The notes beneath the pieces are model-generated. The model did no database searches. It was not told the origin of the DNA and saw only the letters and a program-made list of their open reading frames with translations. A DNA stretch of 64,000 bases from Pseudomonas batumici (GTDB lineage Bacteria; Pseudomonadota; Gammaproteobacteria; Pseudomonadales; Pseudomonadaceae): NCBI RefSeq assembly GCF_000820515.1, contig NZ_JXDG01000001.1, forward strand, positions 1-64,000, read 5' to 3'. Both the position numbers and the translations under genes were made by a program. Shown here in pieces: positions 26,752 to 35,852 of the stretch. The first letter of the stretch is position 1. Each line of letters starts with the position of its first letter.

Positions 26752-28911
26752 TCAGCCCTGTTCCACGCGATTGCGCCCGGCATTCTTGGCCCGGTAAAGC
26801 GCCTCATCGGCTCTTTTGAGCGCATGATCGCCGCGCTCGCCGGTCCTGAATGCCGACAAACCGACCGACACGGTGATTGTCACGCGCTCGCCCCTGAAGT
26901 GGAACGGACAGGCCTCGATGGCCGCGCGCAAGGTCTCGGCCAGCTTGAGCCCGGCGCCGATCGGGGTATTGGGCACCAACAGGACGAACTCCTCGCCACC
27001 GAAACGGGCAATGAAGTCACCGGGACGCAGGCGCTTGCGCAACTCGACGGCAATGATCTTCAGCACCTTGTCGCCGGCCAGGTGCCCATAGTTGTCGTTG
27101 ATCCGCTTGAAGTGGTCGAGATCGAGCATGGCGATCAGCAGGGTGTTGCCGTGCTGCTGCCACTGCGCCACCTCATGCTCCAGCCGCTCGCTCCAGGCCG
27201 CGCGATTGGGCAGCCCGGTCAGCGGATCGACCAGGGCTTTCTGGCGCTGTTCCTCGAGGTGATCACGATAGCCCTGGGCTTCCTGCTCCATGTGCGCGAC
27301 ACGCTCGGCCAGGCTTTGCAGGCGGGCGGCGACTTCCTGCTCGCGGATGGCCCGTTGTTGCTGGTGCTGGTCCATGGTGCCGAGCAATCCTTCGAGGCGG
27401 TTTTCCAGGACGTGCTTGAGGCTTTCCAGGTCCGCGGCATCCTGCACGCTGCTTTGCAGGCCATCGACGTGTTCGCGCAGTTGGCTGTGCAGTTCGTTGG
27501 CCGCCGTGCGCCCCTCGGCATGACCGGCACTGGCCGCCTGCAGGTTGCTCTGGAACGACTCCAGGCGTTCGTTGAGTTGCTTGAGGTAGAGCTCGAAGTC
27601 ACGCTGGCCGCTGTCGTTGATCGCCAGCATCAACACCGCCAGATCATCGAGCATCGGCAGCAGTTCGTACCAGTTCAGTCCATGTTCGAGGCGGTGGCGC
27701 ATGGCCTCGGCATGGGCCTGGTGCCGCTCGGGAAGCGTGAGGTCATCCAGCAGGCCCAACAAGGTCGACTCGATGTGTTCGGCCACCGAACTGTAGGACG
27801 GTTCCGGGGATTCGGGCAGGGCAAACAGCACGTCCGGCTCCGGGTATTCCGGATCGACGGCCGCCAGCGCTTCAGCCATCACAGGGGGTAACGGCAGGCT
27901 GTCGATAAACACCTTGGGCGCGGGATGCGCCACAGGGACCAGCGCTTCAGGCGGGTCTGGCAGCTCGGCGACAGGCGCGGGCAATACGCCGGGCTCGGCA
28001 GACGCTACTGGCAACGGTGATTGTTGCTCCTCGCTCGCCGGGGCCGCAGACGGCACCGCCGTCGGCGCCTGCGGCTGCAGCACCGGCGGCGCATAGGCCA
28101 CCACATCGACAGGCTTGGCCGGGGGCACGACTTCGGGTTCGATAGCGGGTTGCGGCGGTCGAGGCGATTCGGGTTCGGGTGATGCCGTTGCGTCAGCCGG
28201 GGCCACGGGGGCGGGGGCGGGCGCAGCCGCAGGCGCAACGACAGATGTCGCCACCGGCGCAGGCTCAGGCGCATGAGCAGGCGCCTCGGGCTCAGGCGCC
28301 GCGGACTCGCCCGCCTGAGCCGTAAGCTCTACGGTCCCGGCGGGCGCCGCCGGCGGGTTGCCCGGCGGGGTTTCCTGCGCGGTCTCCTTGCTACCGAACA
28401 GCCGCTGCAACAGGCCGGGGCGAGCCGGCTCAACCGAGGGCTCAAGCTGCATCAGCGCCTTGCTTTGCAGGCCACTGAGCTCGCTGAGCAGCAACGGGAT
28501 TTCCCGAGCCTGACCGACGCGCCCCTCAAGCTGCTTGGCGAAGTGCTTCAACGGCCGCCTGACCTCACGGGGCAACGGCAGGGATTGCAGCTGAGTCACC
28601 AGCGCGGTCAACGCGGTGCTCGTCTGTTCGATGCGGGTCTCGCGACGCTGCTCGGAGTCGAGCACGGCCTTTTCCAGCCGGGGCAGCAGGGCCGCCAGGG
28701 CGCCGTCCATCTCATCGCTGCGCACGATATCGCGCATTTCCTTCATGCACTGGTCGACCGCGCGGTCGGTGCCTTCCGCCGCCAGGGTGCTGCGCACCAG
28801 CCCACGACGAAGCAGGTCGAGACGGGCGTCCCAACGACGCTCGAGCTTTTCCTGTTGTTCAATGCTTTTAAGGTATTTCTCTTTCCAGCGTTCGGCTTCT
28901 TCGCTGCTCAT
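26752..28911 (-). CDS. dgcH: Diguanylate cyclase (DgcH-like) with long N-terminal helical region
   Basis: A 719-aa cytosolic protein without membrane segments. Residues 1-180 are helical and charged. Residues ~185-340 are a low-complexity Ala/Pro/Glu linker. Residues ~370-540 are predicted coiled-coil, and ~550-719 are a complete GGDEF domain. The active site reads GGEEF and an inhibitory RxxD (RPGD) site lies five residues before it, so it should make c-di-GMP with product inhibition. Position between the amidase and endonuclease genes matches PA5487. Ends 93 bp before the amidase start. Confidence 0.9.
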   Translation of the reverse strand: MSSEEAERWKEKYLKSIEQQEKLERRWDARLDLLRRGLVRSTLAAEGTDRAVDQCMKEMRDIVRSDEMDGALAALLPRLEKAVLDSEQRRETRIEQTSTALTALVTQLQSLPLPREVRRPLKHFAKQLEGRVGQAREIPLLLSELSGLQSKALMQLEPSVEPARPGLLQRLFGSKETAQETPPGNPPAAPAGTVELTAQAGESAAPEPEAPAHAPEPAPVATSVVAPAAAPAPAPVAPADATASPEPESPRPPQPAIEPEVVPPAKPVDVVAYAPPVLQPQAPTAVPSAAPASEEQQSPLPVASAEPGVLPAPVAELPDPPEALVPVAHPAPKVFIDSLPLPPVMAEALAAVDPEYPEPDVLFALPESPEPSYSSVAEHIESTLLGLLDDLTLPERHQAHAEAMRHRLEHGLNWYELLPMLDDLAVLMLAINDSGQRDFELYLKQLNERLESFQSNLQAASAGHAEGRTAANELHSQLREHVDGLQSSVQDAADLESLKHVLENRLEGLLGTMDQHQQQRAIREQEVAARLQSLAERVAHMEQEAQGYRDHLEEQRQKALVDPLTGLPNRAAWSERLEHEVAQWQQHGNTLLIAMLDLDHFKRINDNYGHLAGDKVLKIIAVELRKRLRPGDFIARFGGEEFVLLVPNTPIGAGLKLAETLRAAIEACPFHFRGERVTITVSVGLSAFRTGERGDHALKRADEALYRAKNAGRNRVEQG

Positions 28912-28929
28912 GCCCGGCGTCCGCGAGAT

Positions 28930-29790
28930 TTAGCTACTCAAGGCCGGCAACGTATCAGAACCGATGGAACCTGGCAGGCGAATTTCGACGGCTACCGGCA
29001 AATGATCGGAAATAGGTTGGGCCAGCACCTCGACCCGCTCCAGCGTCAGGCTGGGGCTAAGCAGAATGTGGTCCAGGCAACGTTGCGGACGCCAACTGGG
29101 GAAGGTGGCTTCCACCTGCGGTGCGAGCAAACCGAGGTCGCGTAACGGCGAGTGTAGCAACAGGTCGCTGGCATGGGTGTTCATGTCGCCCATCAGCACC
29201 TGGTGCCGAAAACCGCCGATCAGTTCGCGGATATAGGCCAGTTGCCGGGTACGGGTACGCGCCCCCAGGGCCAGGTGCATCATCACCACCGCCAACGCCT
29301 CCGGCCCCTCGCCAAAGCGCAGGAAGATGGCCCCGCGACCGGCCGGCCCCGGCAACGGATGATCCTCGATCGCCCAGGGCCGCAAACGGCTCAGCACACC
29401 ATTGCTGTGCTGGGCCAGGTGCCCGAGGTTGCGATTGAGTTGCTGGTACCAGTAGGGAAAGGCCCCGAGCTGGGCCAGGTGCTCGACCTGATTGACGTAG
29501 CCCGAGCGCAGGCTGCCGCCATCGGCCTCCTGGAGGGCGACCAGGTCGAAGTCGGCGAGCAGGCCGCCGATCTTCTGCAGGTTGTCCGCCCGCCCGGTGT
29601 GCGGCAACAGGTGTTGCCAGCCACGGGTCAGGTAATGCCGATAACGCTGGGTGCTGATACCGACCTGGATATTGAAGCTGAGCAGGCGCAGGCGATTGTC
29701 CGCAGGCAGGCCGCTGCTCTCCAGGTGATGCTCGTTGACCTTGGGCTCATGCAGGCCAACGATACGCTCCTCACCCCAACGCCGCATCAT
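28930..29790 (-). CDS. Endonuclease/exonuclease/phosphatase family protein
   Basis: A 286-aa protein of the EEP (DNase I-like) fold: LLSFNIQVG, LVALQEADGGSLRSG, MGDMNTHASD and the terminal SDHLPVAVEI motif carrying the catalytic Asp-His. There is no signal peptide. It starts 9 bp after dsbA and is followed 18 bp later by dgcH, so it is probably co-transcribed with them. Orthologous to PA5488 by context. Substrate (nucleic acid or phospholipid/phosphoester) is unknown. Confidence 0.86.
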   Translation of the reverse strand: MMRRWGEERIVGLHEPKVNEHHLESSGLPADNRLRLLSFNIQVGISTQRYRHYLTRGWQHLLPHTGRADNLQKIGGLLADFDLVALQEADGGSLRSGYVNQVEHLAQLGAFPYWYQQLNRNLGHLAQHSNGVLSRLRPWAIEDHPLPGPAGRGAIFLRFGEGPEALAVVMMHLALGARTRTRQLAYIRELIGGFRHQVLMGDMNTHASDLLLHSPLRDLGLLAPQVEATFPSWRPQRCLDHILLSPSLTLERVEVLAQPISDHLPVAVEIRLPGSIGSDTLPALSS

Positions 29791-29799
29791 GGCAGCGCC

Positions 29800-30444
29800 T
29801 TACTTCGCCGCCGTCTTGGCCGCTCGTTCCTTGGCGATCAATTGGTCGGCGACATTCAGCGCGGCTTCAGGACCACCGGCGGTGCCGAGGTCGAAGCGGT
29901 ACTTGCCGTTGACGATCATGGTCGGTACGCCAGTGATGCCGTACTGCTCGGCCAGGTCCTTGGCCTTCTTCATCTGGCCGACGATCGCGAACGATTTGAA
30001 GGTTTCGAGGAACTTCTGCTTGTCGACGCCTTGGGTGGCGAGGAAATCGGCCATCTCCTCAGGCTGGACCAGCTTGTGGGTTTTCTGCACTTCTTCGAAC
30101 ACGGCCTTGTGCACACGGCTTTCCACACCCATGGCTTCCAGGGTCAGGAACATCTGGCCGTGAGCGTTCCAGGGGCCACCGAAAATGGCCGGGATACGCA
30201 CGAAGTTCACATCGCTGGGCAGCTTCTCGACCCAGGGATTGATGGTCGGCTCAAAGGCATAGCAATGCGGGCAGCCGTACCAGAAGAACTCGATCACTTC
30301 GACCTTGCCCGGGACGGCCACCTGCCCTGGCTTTTCCAGTTCGACATAGGTCTTGCCGGGCTCAAGGGGCACATCGGCGGCCTGGGCCGTCATGCCAAAC
30401 AGGCTGGCGGTGACGAGTGCGGCGCTGAGAATCAGATTACGCAT
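29800..30444 (-). CDS. dsbA: Thiol:disulfide interchange protein DsbA
   Basis: A 214-aa periplasmic oxidoreductase with signal peptide (AALVTASLFGMTAQA) and the active site CPHC in FFWYGCPHCYAFEP. The cis-Pro loop (TGVPTMIVNG) is present. It introduces disulfides into secreted proteins. CAGGAG precedes ATG 30444. Confidence 0.96.
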   Translation of the reverse strand: MRNLILSAALVTASLFGMTAQAADVPLEPGKTYVELEKPGQVAVPGKVEVIEFFWYGCPHCYAFEPTINPWVEKLPSDVNFVRIPAIFGGPWNAHGQMFLTLEAMGVESRVHKAVFEEVQKTHKLVQPEEMADFLATQGVDKQKFLETFKSFAIVGQMKKAKDLAEQYGITGVPTMIVNGKYRFDLGTAGGPEAALNVADQLIAKERAAKTAAK

Positions 30445-30544
30445 GCTTTGCTCCTGGACATGTTATGTCGCCTCAGACGCGACCTGTAACTTCAGACAGA
30501 CCGGGATGGGCTCTAGTTCGATGAATAGTGTAGCGGCAGCGGCC

Positions 30545-30574
30545 ACAAAAAAGGGCGGCCAAGGCCACCCTTTT
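30545..30574 (-). terminator. Intrinsic terminator after cytochrome c4 gene
   Basis: On the minus strand, AAGGGTGGCC-TT-GGCCGCCCTT followed by TTTTT (hairpin 30551-30574, T-run 30546-30550), downstream of the cc4 stop and before dsbA. Confidence 0.85.
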
Positions 30575-30651
30575 ATCGTTGCAGCAGCGGATTAATCGAT
30601 CATTAACGTTGCGAAAGATGACAATCCCCCGCGCGCCTGACCGTCAGAACC

Positions 30652-31257
30652 TCAGTGCAGGCCCTGTACGTAGCTGGCGACGGCTTCGATATCCTTGTTG
30701 CTCATCTTGGCAGCGATGCTCTGCATGATCTTGGTATCGCCGTCGTTGGTGCGGTTGCCTTCACGGAAGTCGGTCAACTGCTTGGCCACGTACTGCGCAT
30801 GCTGGCCGCCCAGGTGCGGGAAGCCGGCGGCGGCGTTGCCCGCGCCATTGGGCGAGTGGCAGCCGATACAGGACGGCATGCCCTGGTCCAGCTTGCCACC
30901 GCGGAACAACTCTTCACCGTGGGCCACCACCTTGGGATCGGCGGCGCCGACACTGCCTGCCTGGCTGGAGAAGTAGGCGGCGATATCGGACAGGTCCTGG
31001 TCGCTCAGGTTGGTCAGCAGGCCGGTCATTTCCAGCACGGTGCGCTTGCCCGCCTTGATGTCCTGCAACTGCTTGGTCAGGTAGCGTTCGCCCTGGCCCG
31101 CCAGTTTCGGAAAGTTGGGCGCCATGCTGTTACCATCAGGTCCGTGGCAGGCGCCACAGACGGCGGCCTTGGCCTGACCGGCCTTGGCGTCGCCAGCGGC
31201 CTGCGCCAGGCCTGTGATCCCCAGGGTCAACAGCAGACTCACGATCAGTTTGTTCAT
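30652..31257 (-). CDS. cc4: Cytochrome c4 (dihaem)
   Basis: A 201-aa secreted dihaem cytochrome with signal peptide (SLLLTLGITGLAQA). It has two CxxCH haem sites, CGACH near residue 34 and CIGCH near residue 135, each in its own similar domain, and later Met ligands. It carries electrons in the periplasm from the bc1 complex to terminal oxidases. The cytochrome c5 gene lies just upstream on the same strand (45-bp gap), probably in one operon. Confidence 0.95.
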   Translation of the reverse strand: MNKLIVSLLLTLGITGLAQAAGDAKAGQAKAAVCGACHGPDGNSMAPNFPKLAGQGERYLTKQLQDIKAGKRTVLEMTGLLTNLSDQDLSDIAAYFSSQAGSVGAADPKVVAHGEELFRGGKLDQGMPSCIGCHSPNGAGNAAAGFPHLGGQHAQYVAKQLTDFREGNRTNDGDTKIMQSIAAKMSNKDIEAVASYVQGLH

Positions 31258-31302
31258 CAGCTAATCCAACTACGGCTAAGGGTTAAGAGTTATGGACCGG
31301 GC

Positions 31303-31593
31303 TCACTCGCTCATCCACTGGATGATGCTTCGGTAATCCTCGGTACTGCAGTCCATGCACAAACCACGCGGCGGCATCGCCTTGAAACCCTGGGTCACGT
31401 GTTGCACCAGCGTCTCCATACCTTGTGCCAATCTTGGCTTCCAGGCCGCCTGATCACCCTTTCGAGGGGCCATCGGCAACTGTCCGGCATGGCAGGCACC
31501 ACAAACACGGTTGTACACGGCTTCCGGTTCCTGTGTAGCCTGCGCGCTGTAAAGCGGCATCAAGAGTCCGGCGGCCAGCAGCCATTGGGTCAT
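31303..31593 (-). CDS. Cytochrome c5-type monohaem cytochrome
   Basis: A 96-aa protein from ATG 31593, with a signal peptide (WLLAAGLLMPLYSAQA), one haem site CGACH and a downstream MPPRG Met-ligand segment followed by GLCMDC, typical of c5 cytochromes. Probably first in an operon with cytochrome c4. Divergent from engB. Confidence 0.88.
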   Translation of the reverse strand: MTQWLLAAGLLMPLYSAQATQEPEAVYNRVCGACHAGQLPMAPRKGDQAAWKPRLAQGMETLVQHVTQGFKAMPPRGLCMDCSTEDYRSIIQWMSE

Positions 31594-31773
31594 GAATGAC
31601 CTTCTCAGGGTTGGAAGCGTACCGCGTTCTACTGCGCGTATCGCTACCGTGGGCTTCATCCCCTGTCGGGACAAAGCACACACAAAATCTGCGGCATTAT
31701 ATACTGGCGCTACTGAAACGGAAACGACACTGCTGCCGCGTCTATCCCCGGCACCGCCCACATCGGAAATCCC

Positions 31774-32418
31774 ATGCAACTCAAGAACCCCATTCTCGGC
31801 CTGTGCCAACAGGCTACCTTCATGCTCAGCGCCGCCAAGGTCGACCAGTGCCCGGACGACGAAGGCTTTGAAGTGGCCTTTGCCGGCCGCTCCAACGCCG
31901 GCAAATCCAGCGCCCTCAACACCCTGACCCATGCGAGCCTGGCGCGCACCTCGAAAACCCCGGGGCGCACGCAGCTATTGAATTTCTTCAAGCTAGACGA
32001 TGATCGGCGTCTGGTCGACCTGCCGGGCTACGGTTATGCAAAAGTTCCGATTCCGCTCAAGCAGCATTGGCAGCGTCACCTGGAAGCCTACCTGGGCAGC
32101 CGCGAGAGTCTGAAGGGCCTGATCCTGATGATGGACATCCGCCATCCGATGACCGACTTCGACCTGCTGATGCTCGATTGGGCGGTAGCCAGCGGCATGC
32201 CGATGCACATCCTGCTGACCAAGGCCGACAAGCTGACCTACGGCGCGGCGAAGAACACCCTGCTCAAGGTGCAGTCGGAAATCCGCAAGGGCTGGGGGGA
32301 AACCATCAGCATCCAGTTGTTCTCGGCGCCCAAGCGCATGGGCCTGGAAGAGGCCTACACGGTGCTGGCGGACTGGATGGAACTGGCGGACAAGGGTGCC
32401 GAGGAAGCAGCGGAGTAA
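31774..32418 (+). CDS. engB: Ribosome biogenesis GTPase EngB/YihA
   Basis: A 214-aa GTPase with G1 [10 protein letters not shown]2 region [12 protein letters not shown]3 DLPGYG and G4 TKAD. It is needed for assembly of the 50S subunit. Start ATG 31774. It is followed by a REP element and ersA before convergent polA, the conserved engB-sRNA-polA arrangement. Confidence 0.95.
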   Translation: MQLKNPILGLCQQATFMLSAAKVDQCPDDEGFEVAFAGRSNAGKSSALNTLTHASLARTSKTPGRTQLLNFFKLDDDRRLVDLPGYGYAKVPIPLKQHWQRHLEAYLGSRESLKGLILMMDIRHPMTDFDLLMLDWAVASGMPMHILLTKADKLTYGAAKNTLLKVQSEIRKGWGETISIQLFSAPKRMGLEEAYTVLADWMELADKGAEEAAE

Positions 32419-32450
32419 GACGCCTGCGCCCTTGAAGACAACGCAAAACC

Positions 32451-32534
32451 TGTGGGAGCCGGCTTGCTGGCGATGGCGGCCGGATGGTCGCTGCAAGGCT
32501 TACGGGCCTCATCGCCGGCAAGCCAGCTCCTACA
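32451..32534. repeat. REP palindrome (copy 2)
   Basis: TGTGGGAGCCGGCTTGCTGG facing GCCGGCAAGCCAGCTCCTAC; lies 33 bp after the engB stop. Confidence 0.9.
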
Positions 32535-32591
32535 AGGGTCCGCGAGCCACCTCTGACGCGGCATGACGCGCCATAGGGGCAAATTTTAATT

Positions 32592-32633
32592 AAAAAAAAC
32601 CCCGGACTTCGTATGGGGAGGAGAAGTTCGGGG
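32592..32633 (-). terminator. Rho-independent terminator of ersA
   Basis: On the minus strand ACCCCGAACTTC (32633-32622) pairs with GAAGTCCGGGG (32610-32600), followed by a run of eight T. Confidence 0.92.
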
Positions 32634-32722
32634 TCCAAGTTCCGAACCGCTAGGGCGGGGTCCGGAATATCTGCCAACACTTAACACAACATAGGAGCAT
32701 CGAAGGGCTTCACCAGCCATTC
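32592..32722 (-). ncRNA. ersA: ErsA small RNA (Spot 42-like position)
   Basis: A ~131-nt minus-strand transcript unit between engB and polA, where ErsA (about 132 nt) lies in P. aeruginosa. It is bounded by an AlgU-type promoter (-35 GGAACTA, -10 TCAGA) and a strong terminator. A C-rich single-stranded segment, TCTCCTCCCC, lies in the terminator loop region and would suit pairing with ribosome-binding sites. In P. aeruginosa ErsA is an Hfq-dependent envelope-stress sRNA controlling algC and porins. The start site is estimated from the promoter, so it may be off by a few bases. Confidence 0.88.
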
Positions 32723-32728
32723 AGTAAC

Positions 32729-32757
32729 TCTGAGTGCCGCGTCGCCGATTTAGTTCC
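32729..32757 (-). promoter_or_regulatory. AlgU (sigma-22) promoter of ersA
   Basis: On the minus strand GAACTA, 17-bp spacer, TCAGA; close match to GAACTT-N16/17-TCTGA. Placement gives a transcript of the known ErsA length. Confidence 0.8.
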
Positions 32758-32826
32758 GGAAACTTTCAAAAACTATTTGGCATAAGTGACGCGCATTCCC
32801 GAACTAATGGCCTTTCGGTGGTGTTT

Positions 32827-32923
32827 TGTGGGAGCCGGCTTGCTGCGGGCGGCGTTCCGACGATAGCGTCCGGGTGGGCAGCGCAAGACTCAAGGGCCTC
32901 ACGCCGGCAAGCCGGCTCCTACA
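32827..32923. repeat. REP palindrome (copy 3)
   Basis: TGTGGGAGCCGGCTTGCTGC facing GCCGGCAAGCCGGCTCCTAC; lies 30 bp beyond the polA 3' end. Confidence 0.9.
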
Positions 32924-32952
32924 AGGGTCCGTGGTGCGTTCAGGATCGGTGT

Positions 32953-35778
32953 TTAATGCGCCTCATCCCAGTTGTTGCCCACGCCCACTTCCACCAGCAA
33001 CGGCACGTCCAGCTGCACCGCACCGCTCATGTACAGGCGGATCTTCTCGCTGACTTCCTCCACCAGGTCCTCGCGCACCTCCAGCACCAGTTCGTCGTGT
33101 ACCTGGAGGATGACCCGGGCATCCAGGCCGGATTCGCAGAGCCAGTCATCCACCGCCACCATGGCTTTCTTGATGATGTCCGCCGCCGTCCCCTGCATCG
33201 GCGCATTGATCGCCGTGCGCTCGGCGGCGGCACGCTCCTGGGGCTTGTTGGAGTGGATGTCCGGCAGGTACAGCCGACGCCCGAACAGGGTTTCGACATA
33301 ACCCTGCTCCGAAGCCTGGCCACGGGTACGCTCCATGTATTCGCGAACCCCCGGATAGCGGGCGAAATACAGGTCGATATAGGCCTTGGCCGTCTTGGTG
33401 TCGACGCCGATGTCCTTGCCCAGTTTCTGCGCGCCCATGCCATAGATCAGGCCGAAGTTGATGGCCTTGGCGCTGCGGCGCTGGTCGGACGTGACCTCGC
33501 CCAGCTCCACCTTGAACACTTCCGCCGCCGTCGCCGTGTGCACGTCGAGGTTGTGGCGGAAGGCATTGAGCAAGCCTTCGTCCTTGGACAGGTGGGCCAT
33601 GATCCGCAGCTCGATCTGCGAATAGTCCGCCGCCAGCAGCTTGTAGCCGGCAGGTGCGATGAACGCCTGGCGAATCCGCCGCCCTTCGGCGGTACGCACC
33701 GGGATGTTCTGCAGGTTCGGATCGCTGGAGGACAGGCGCCCGGTGGCCGCCACCGCCTGATGGTAGGAGGTGTGGATACGCCCGGTACGCGGGTTGATCT
33801 GCTCCGGCAGGCGATCGGTGTAGGTACTTTTCAACTTGCTCATGGAGCGGTACTGCATCAGCACCTTGGGCAACGGGTAATCGTCCTCGGCCAGCTTGGC
33901 CAATACCTCTTCCGCCGTGGACGCCTGGCCCTTGCCGGTCTTCTTCAGCACCGGCATGCCGAGCTTCTCGTAGAGAATCGCCCCGAGTTGCTTGGGCGAG
34001 CCGAGATTGAACTCTTCGCCGGCGATCTCGAACGCTTCGCGCTCCAGCGCCACCATCTTCTCGCCCAGTTCAAGGCTCTGCACCCCGAGCAACTCGGCAT
34101 CCACCAGCGCGCCCTGGCGCTCGATCCGCGCCAGGACCGGCACCAGCGGCATTTCGATATCGGTCAGCACACTGAGCAGGCTCGGTACGGCCGCCAATTG
34201 CCCATGCAGGGCCTGGTGCAGGCGCAAGGTCACGTCGGCGTCTTCGGCGGCATAAGGCCCGGCCTGCTCCAGGGCGATCTGGTCGAAGGTCAGCTGCTTG
34301 GCGCCCTTGCCGGCGATGTCCTGGAAACCGACGGTGTCGTAGTCGAGGTACTTTTTCGCCAGGCTGTCCATGTCGTGCCGGGTCGCCGTGGCATTGAGCA
34401 CGTAGGACTCGAGCATGGTGTCGAAGGCAATGCCGCGCACGCTGATGCCGCAGGCCGGGTCGCCGCCGATGGCGCAGTTGGCGAGGATATTCATGTCGAA
34501 CTTGGCGTGCTGGCCGACCTTGAGTTTTTCCGGGTCTTCCAGCAGGGGCTTCAACGCCCGCAGCACGCTGTCGCGGTCCAGTTGCTCCGGCGCACCGATA
34601 TAGGAATGGGCCAACGGCACATAGGCGGCTTCATTGGCCTGTACGGCGAAGGAAACCCCCACCAGTTGCGCCTGTTGTGCGTCGATCCCGGTGGTTTCGG
34701 TGTCGAAGGCGAAGAGTTTCGCCTCCTTGAGCTTCTTCAGCCAGACATCGAAGCGGGCCTGATCGAGGATGGTTTCGTACTGCGGCTGGCTGGCAACCTC
34801 GGCCACCGGCGGGGCAGCCTCCACGGCCGCCGGCTCGGTGTCGAAGAGCATGGCGCTGTCCGCCGTGGGCGTCGTGACCGGCGCCTGCACGATGCGCTTG
34901 GCTTCGCGCTGCAACTCGTCGATCCAGCTCTTGAACTCCAGGTGGGCATACAACTCTGCCAGCTTTTCCCGATCCGGCTCGCCCAGGTGCAGGTCGTCCA
35001 GGCCGATCTCCAGCGGCACATCGACCTTGATGGTCGCCAGGCGATAGGACAGGAACGCCATTTCCTTGTGTTCCAGCAACTTGGCCGGCAAGGTCTTCGC
35101 CCCGCGAATCGGCAGGTTCGGCACCTGGTCGAGCTGCTCGTACAACTCTTTCAAGCCACCGTTGACCCCCACCAGCAAGGCCACGGCGGTTTTCTCGCCG
35201 ACGCCCTTGACCCCGGGAATGTTGTCGGAAGAGTCGCCCATCAACGCCAGCAGATCGATGATCTGCTCGGGAGCGACGCCAAACTTCGCCTTCACGCCCT
35301 CCACGTCCATCGAGGTTTCGGACATGGTGTTGACCAGGGTAATGTGCCCGTCGACCAACTGCGCCATGTCCTTGTCACCGGTGGAGATCACCACCGGGCG
35401 GTCGGCGGCCGCGCTGCTGCGGGCCAGGGTGCCGATCACGTCGTCGGCTTCCACGCCTTCCACGCACAGCAAGGGGAAACCCAGGGCGCGCACGCTGGCA
35501 TGCAGCGGCTCGATCTGCACGCGCATGTCGTCGGGCATGCTCGGGCGGTTGGCCTTGTAGTCGGCGTACATTTCATCGCGAAAGGTCCCGCCCTTGGCGT
35601 CGAAGACCACCGCGAACGGGCTTTCCGGATACTGTTTGCGCAGGCTTCTGAGCATGTTCAACACGCCCTTGACCGCCCCCGTGGGCATGCCCTTGGACGT
35701 GGTGAGCGGCGGCATCGCGTGGAAGGCGCGATACAGGTAGGAAGAACCGTCCACCAGGACGAGAGGGGCTTGGCTCAT
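32953..35778 (-). CDS. polA: DNA polymerase I
   Basis: A 941-aa three-domain enzyme. Residues ~1-290 are the 5'-3' exonuclease (LVDGSSYLYRAFHAMPPL, VEADDVIGTLA, STGDKDMAQLV, GDSSDNIPG). Residues ~330-520 are the 3'-5' exonuclease, with an intact FAFDTETTG site, so proofreading is predicted active. The C-terminal polymerase shows LAADYSQIELR, the O-helix KAINFGLIYGMG and VHDELVLEV. ATG 35778 is chosen; upstream in-frame codons add four unsupported residues. Confidence 0.97.
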   Translation of the reverse strand: MSQAPLVLVDGSSYLYRAFHAMPPLTTSKGMPTGAVKGVLNMLRSLRKQYPESPFAVVFDAKGGTFRDEMYADYKANRPSMPDDMRVQIEPLHASVRALGFPLLCVEGVEADDVIGTLARSSAAADRPVVISTGDKDMAQLVDGHITLVNTMSETSMDVEGVKAKFGVAPEQIIDLLALMGDSSDNIPGVKGVGEKTAVALLVGVNGGLKELYEQLDQVPNLPIRGAKTLPAKLLEHKEMAFLSYRLATIKVDVPLEIGLDDLHLGEPDREKLAELYAHLEFKSWIDELQREAKRIVQAPVTTPTADSAMLFDTEPAAVEAAPPVAEVASQPQYETILDQARFDVWLKKLKEAKLFAFDTETTGIDAQQAQLVGVSFAVQANEAAYVPLAHSYIGAPEQLDRDSVLRALKPLLEDPEKLKVGQHAKFDMNILANCAIGGDPACGISVRGIAFDTMLESYVLNATATRHDMDSLAKKYLDYDTVGFQDIAGKGAKQLTFDQIALEQAGPYAAEDADVTLRLHQALHGQLAAVPSLLSVLTDIEMPLVPVLARIERQGALVDAELLGVQSLELGEKMVALEREAFEIAGEEFNLGSPKQLGAILYEKLGMPVLKKTGKGQASTAEEVLAKLAEDDYPLPKVLMQYRSMSKLKSTYTDRLPEQINPRTGRIHTSYHQAVAATGRLSSSDPNLQNIPVRTAEGRRIRQAFIAPAGYKLLAADYSQIELRIMAHLSKDEGLLNAFRHNLDVHTATAAEVFKVELGEVTSDQRRSAKAINFGLIYGMGAQKLGKDIGVDTKTAKAYIDLYFARYPGVREYMERTRGQASEQGYVETLFGRRLYLPDIHSNKPQERAAAERTAINAPMQGTAADIIKKAMVAVDDWLCESGLDARVILQVHDELVLEVREDLVEEVSEKIRLYMSGAVQLDVPLLVEVGVGNNWDEAH

Positions 35779-35852
35779 GAGTACGATCAACCTTTTCGGC
35801 GGGTGCGGCGGTAGAATAGCCGGACCGTTGACGACAAAGGGACAAGGTTATC

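Larger units (their letters stand above)
32419..32952. other. engB-polA intergenic region
   Basis: About 530 bp that is explained by REP copy 2 (32451-32534), the sRNA gene ersA with its promoter (32592-32757) and REP copy 3 (32827-32923). Nothing coding is seen. Confidence 0.85.

Noticed and set aside
32734..35814. Open frame of over 1000 codons on the plus strand across polA
   Set aside because: Complementary shadow of a clear DNA polymerase I gene; its His/Gln/Arg-rich composition is typical of antisense frames in GC-rich DNA.
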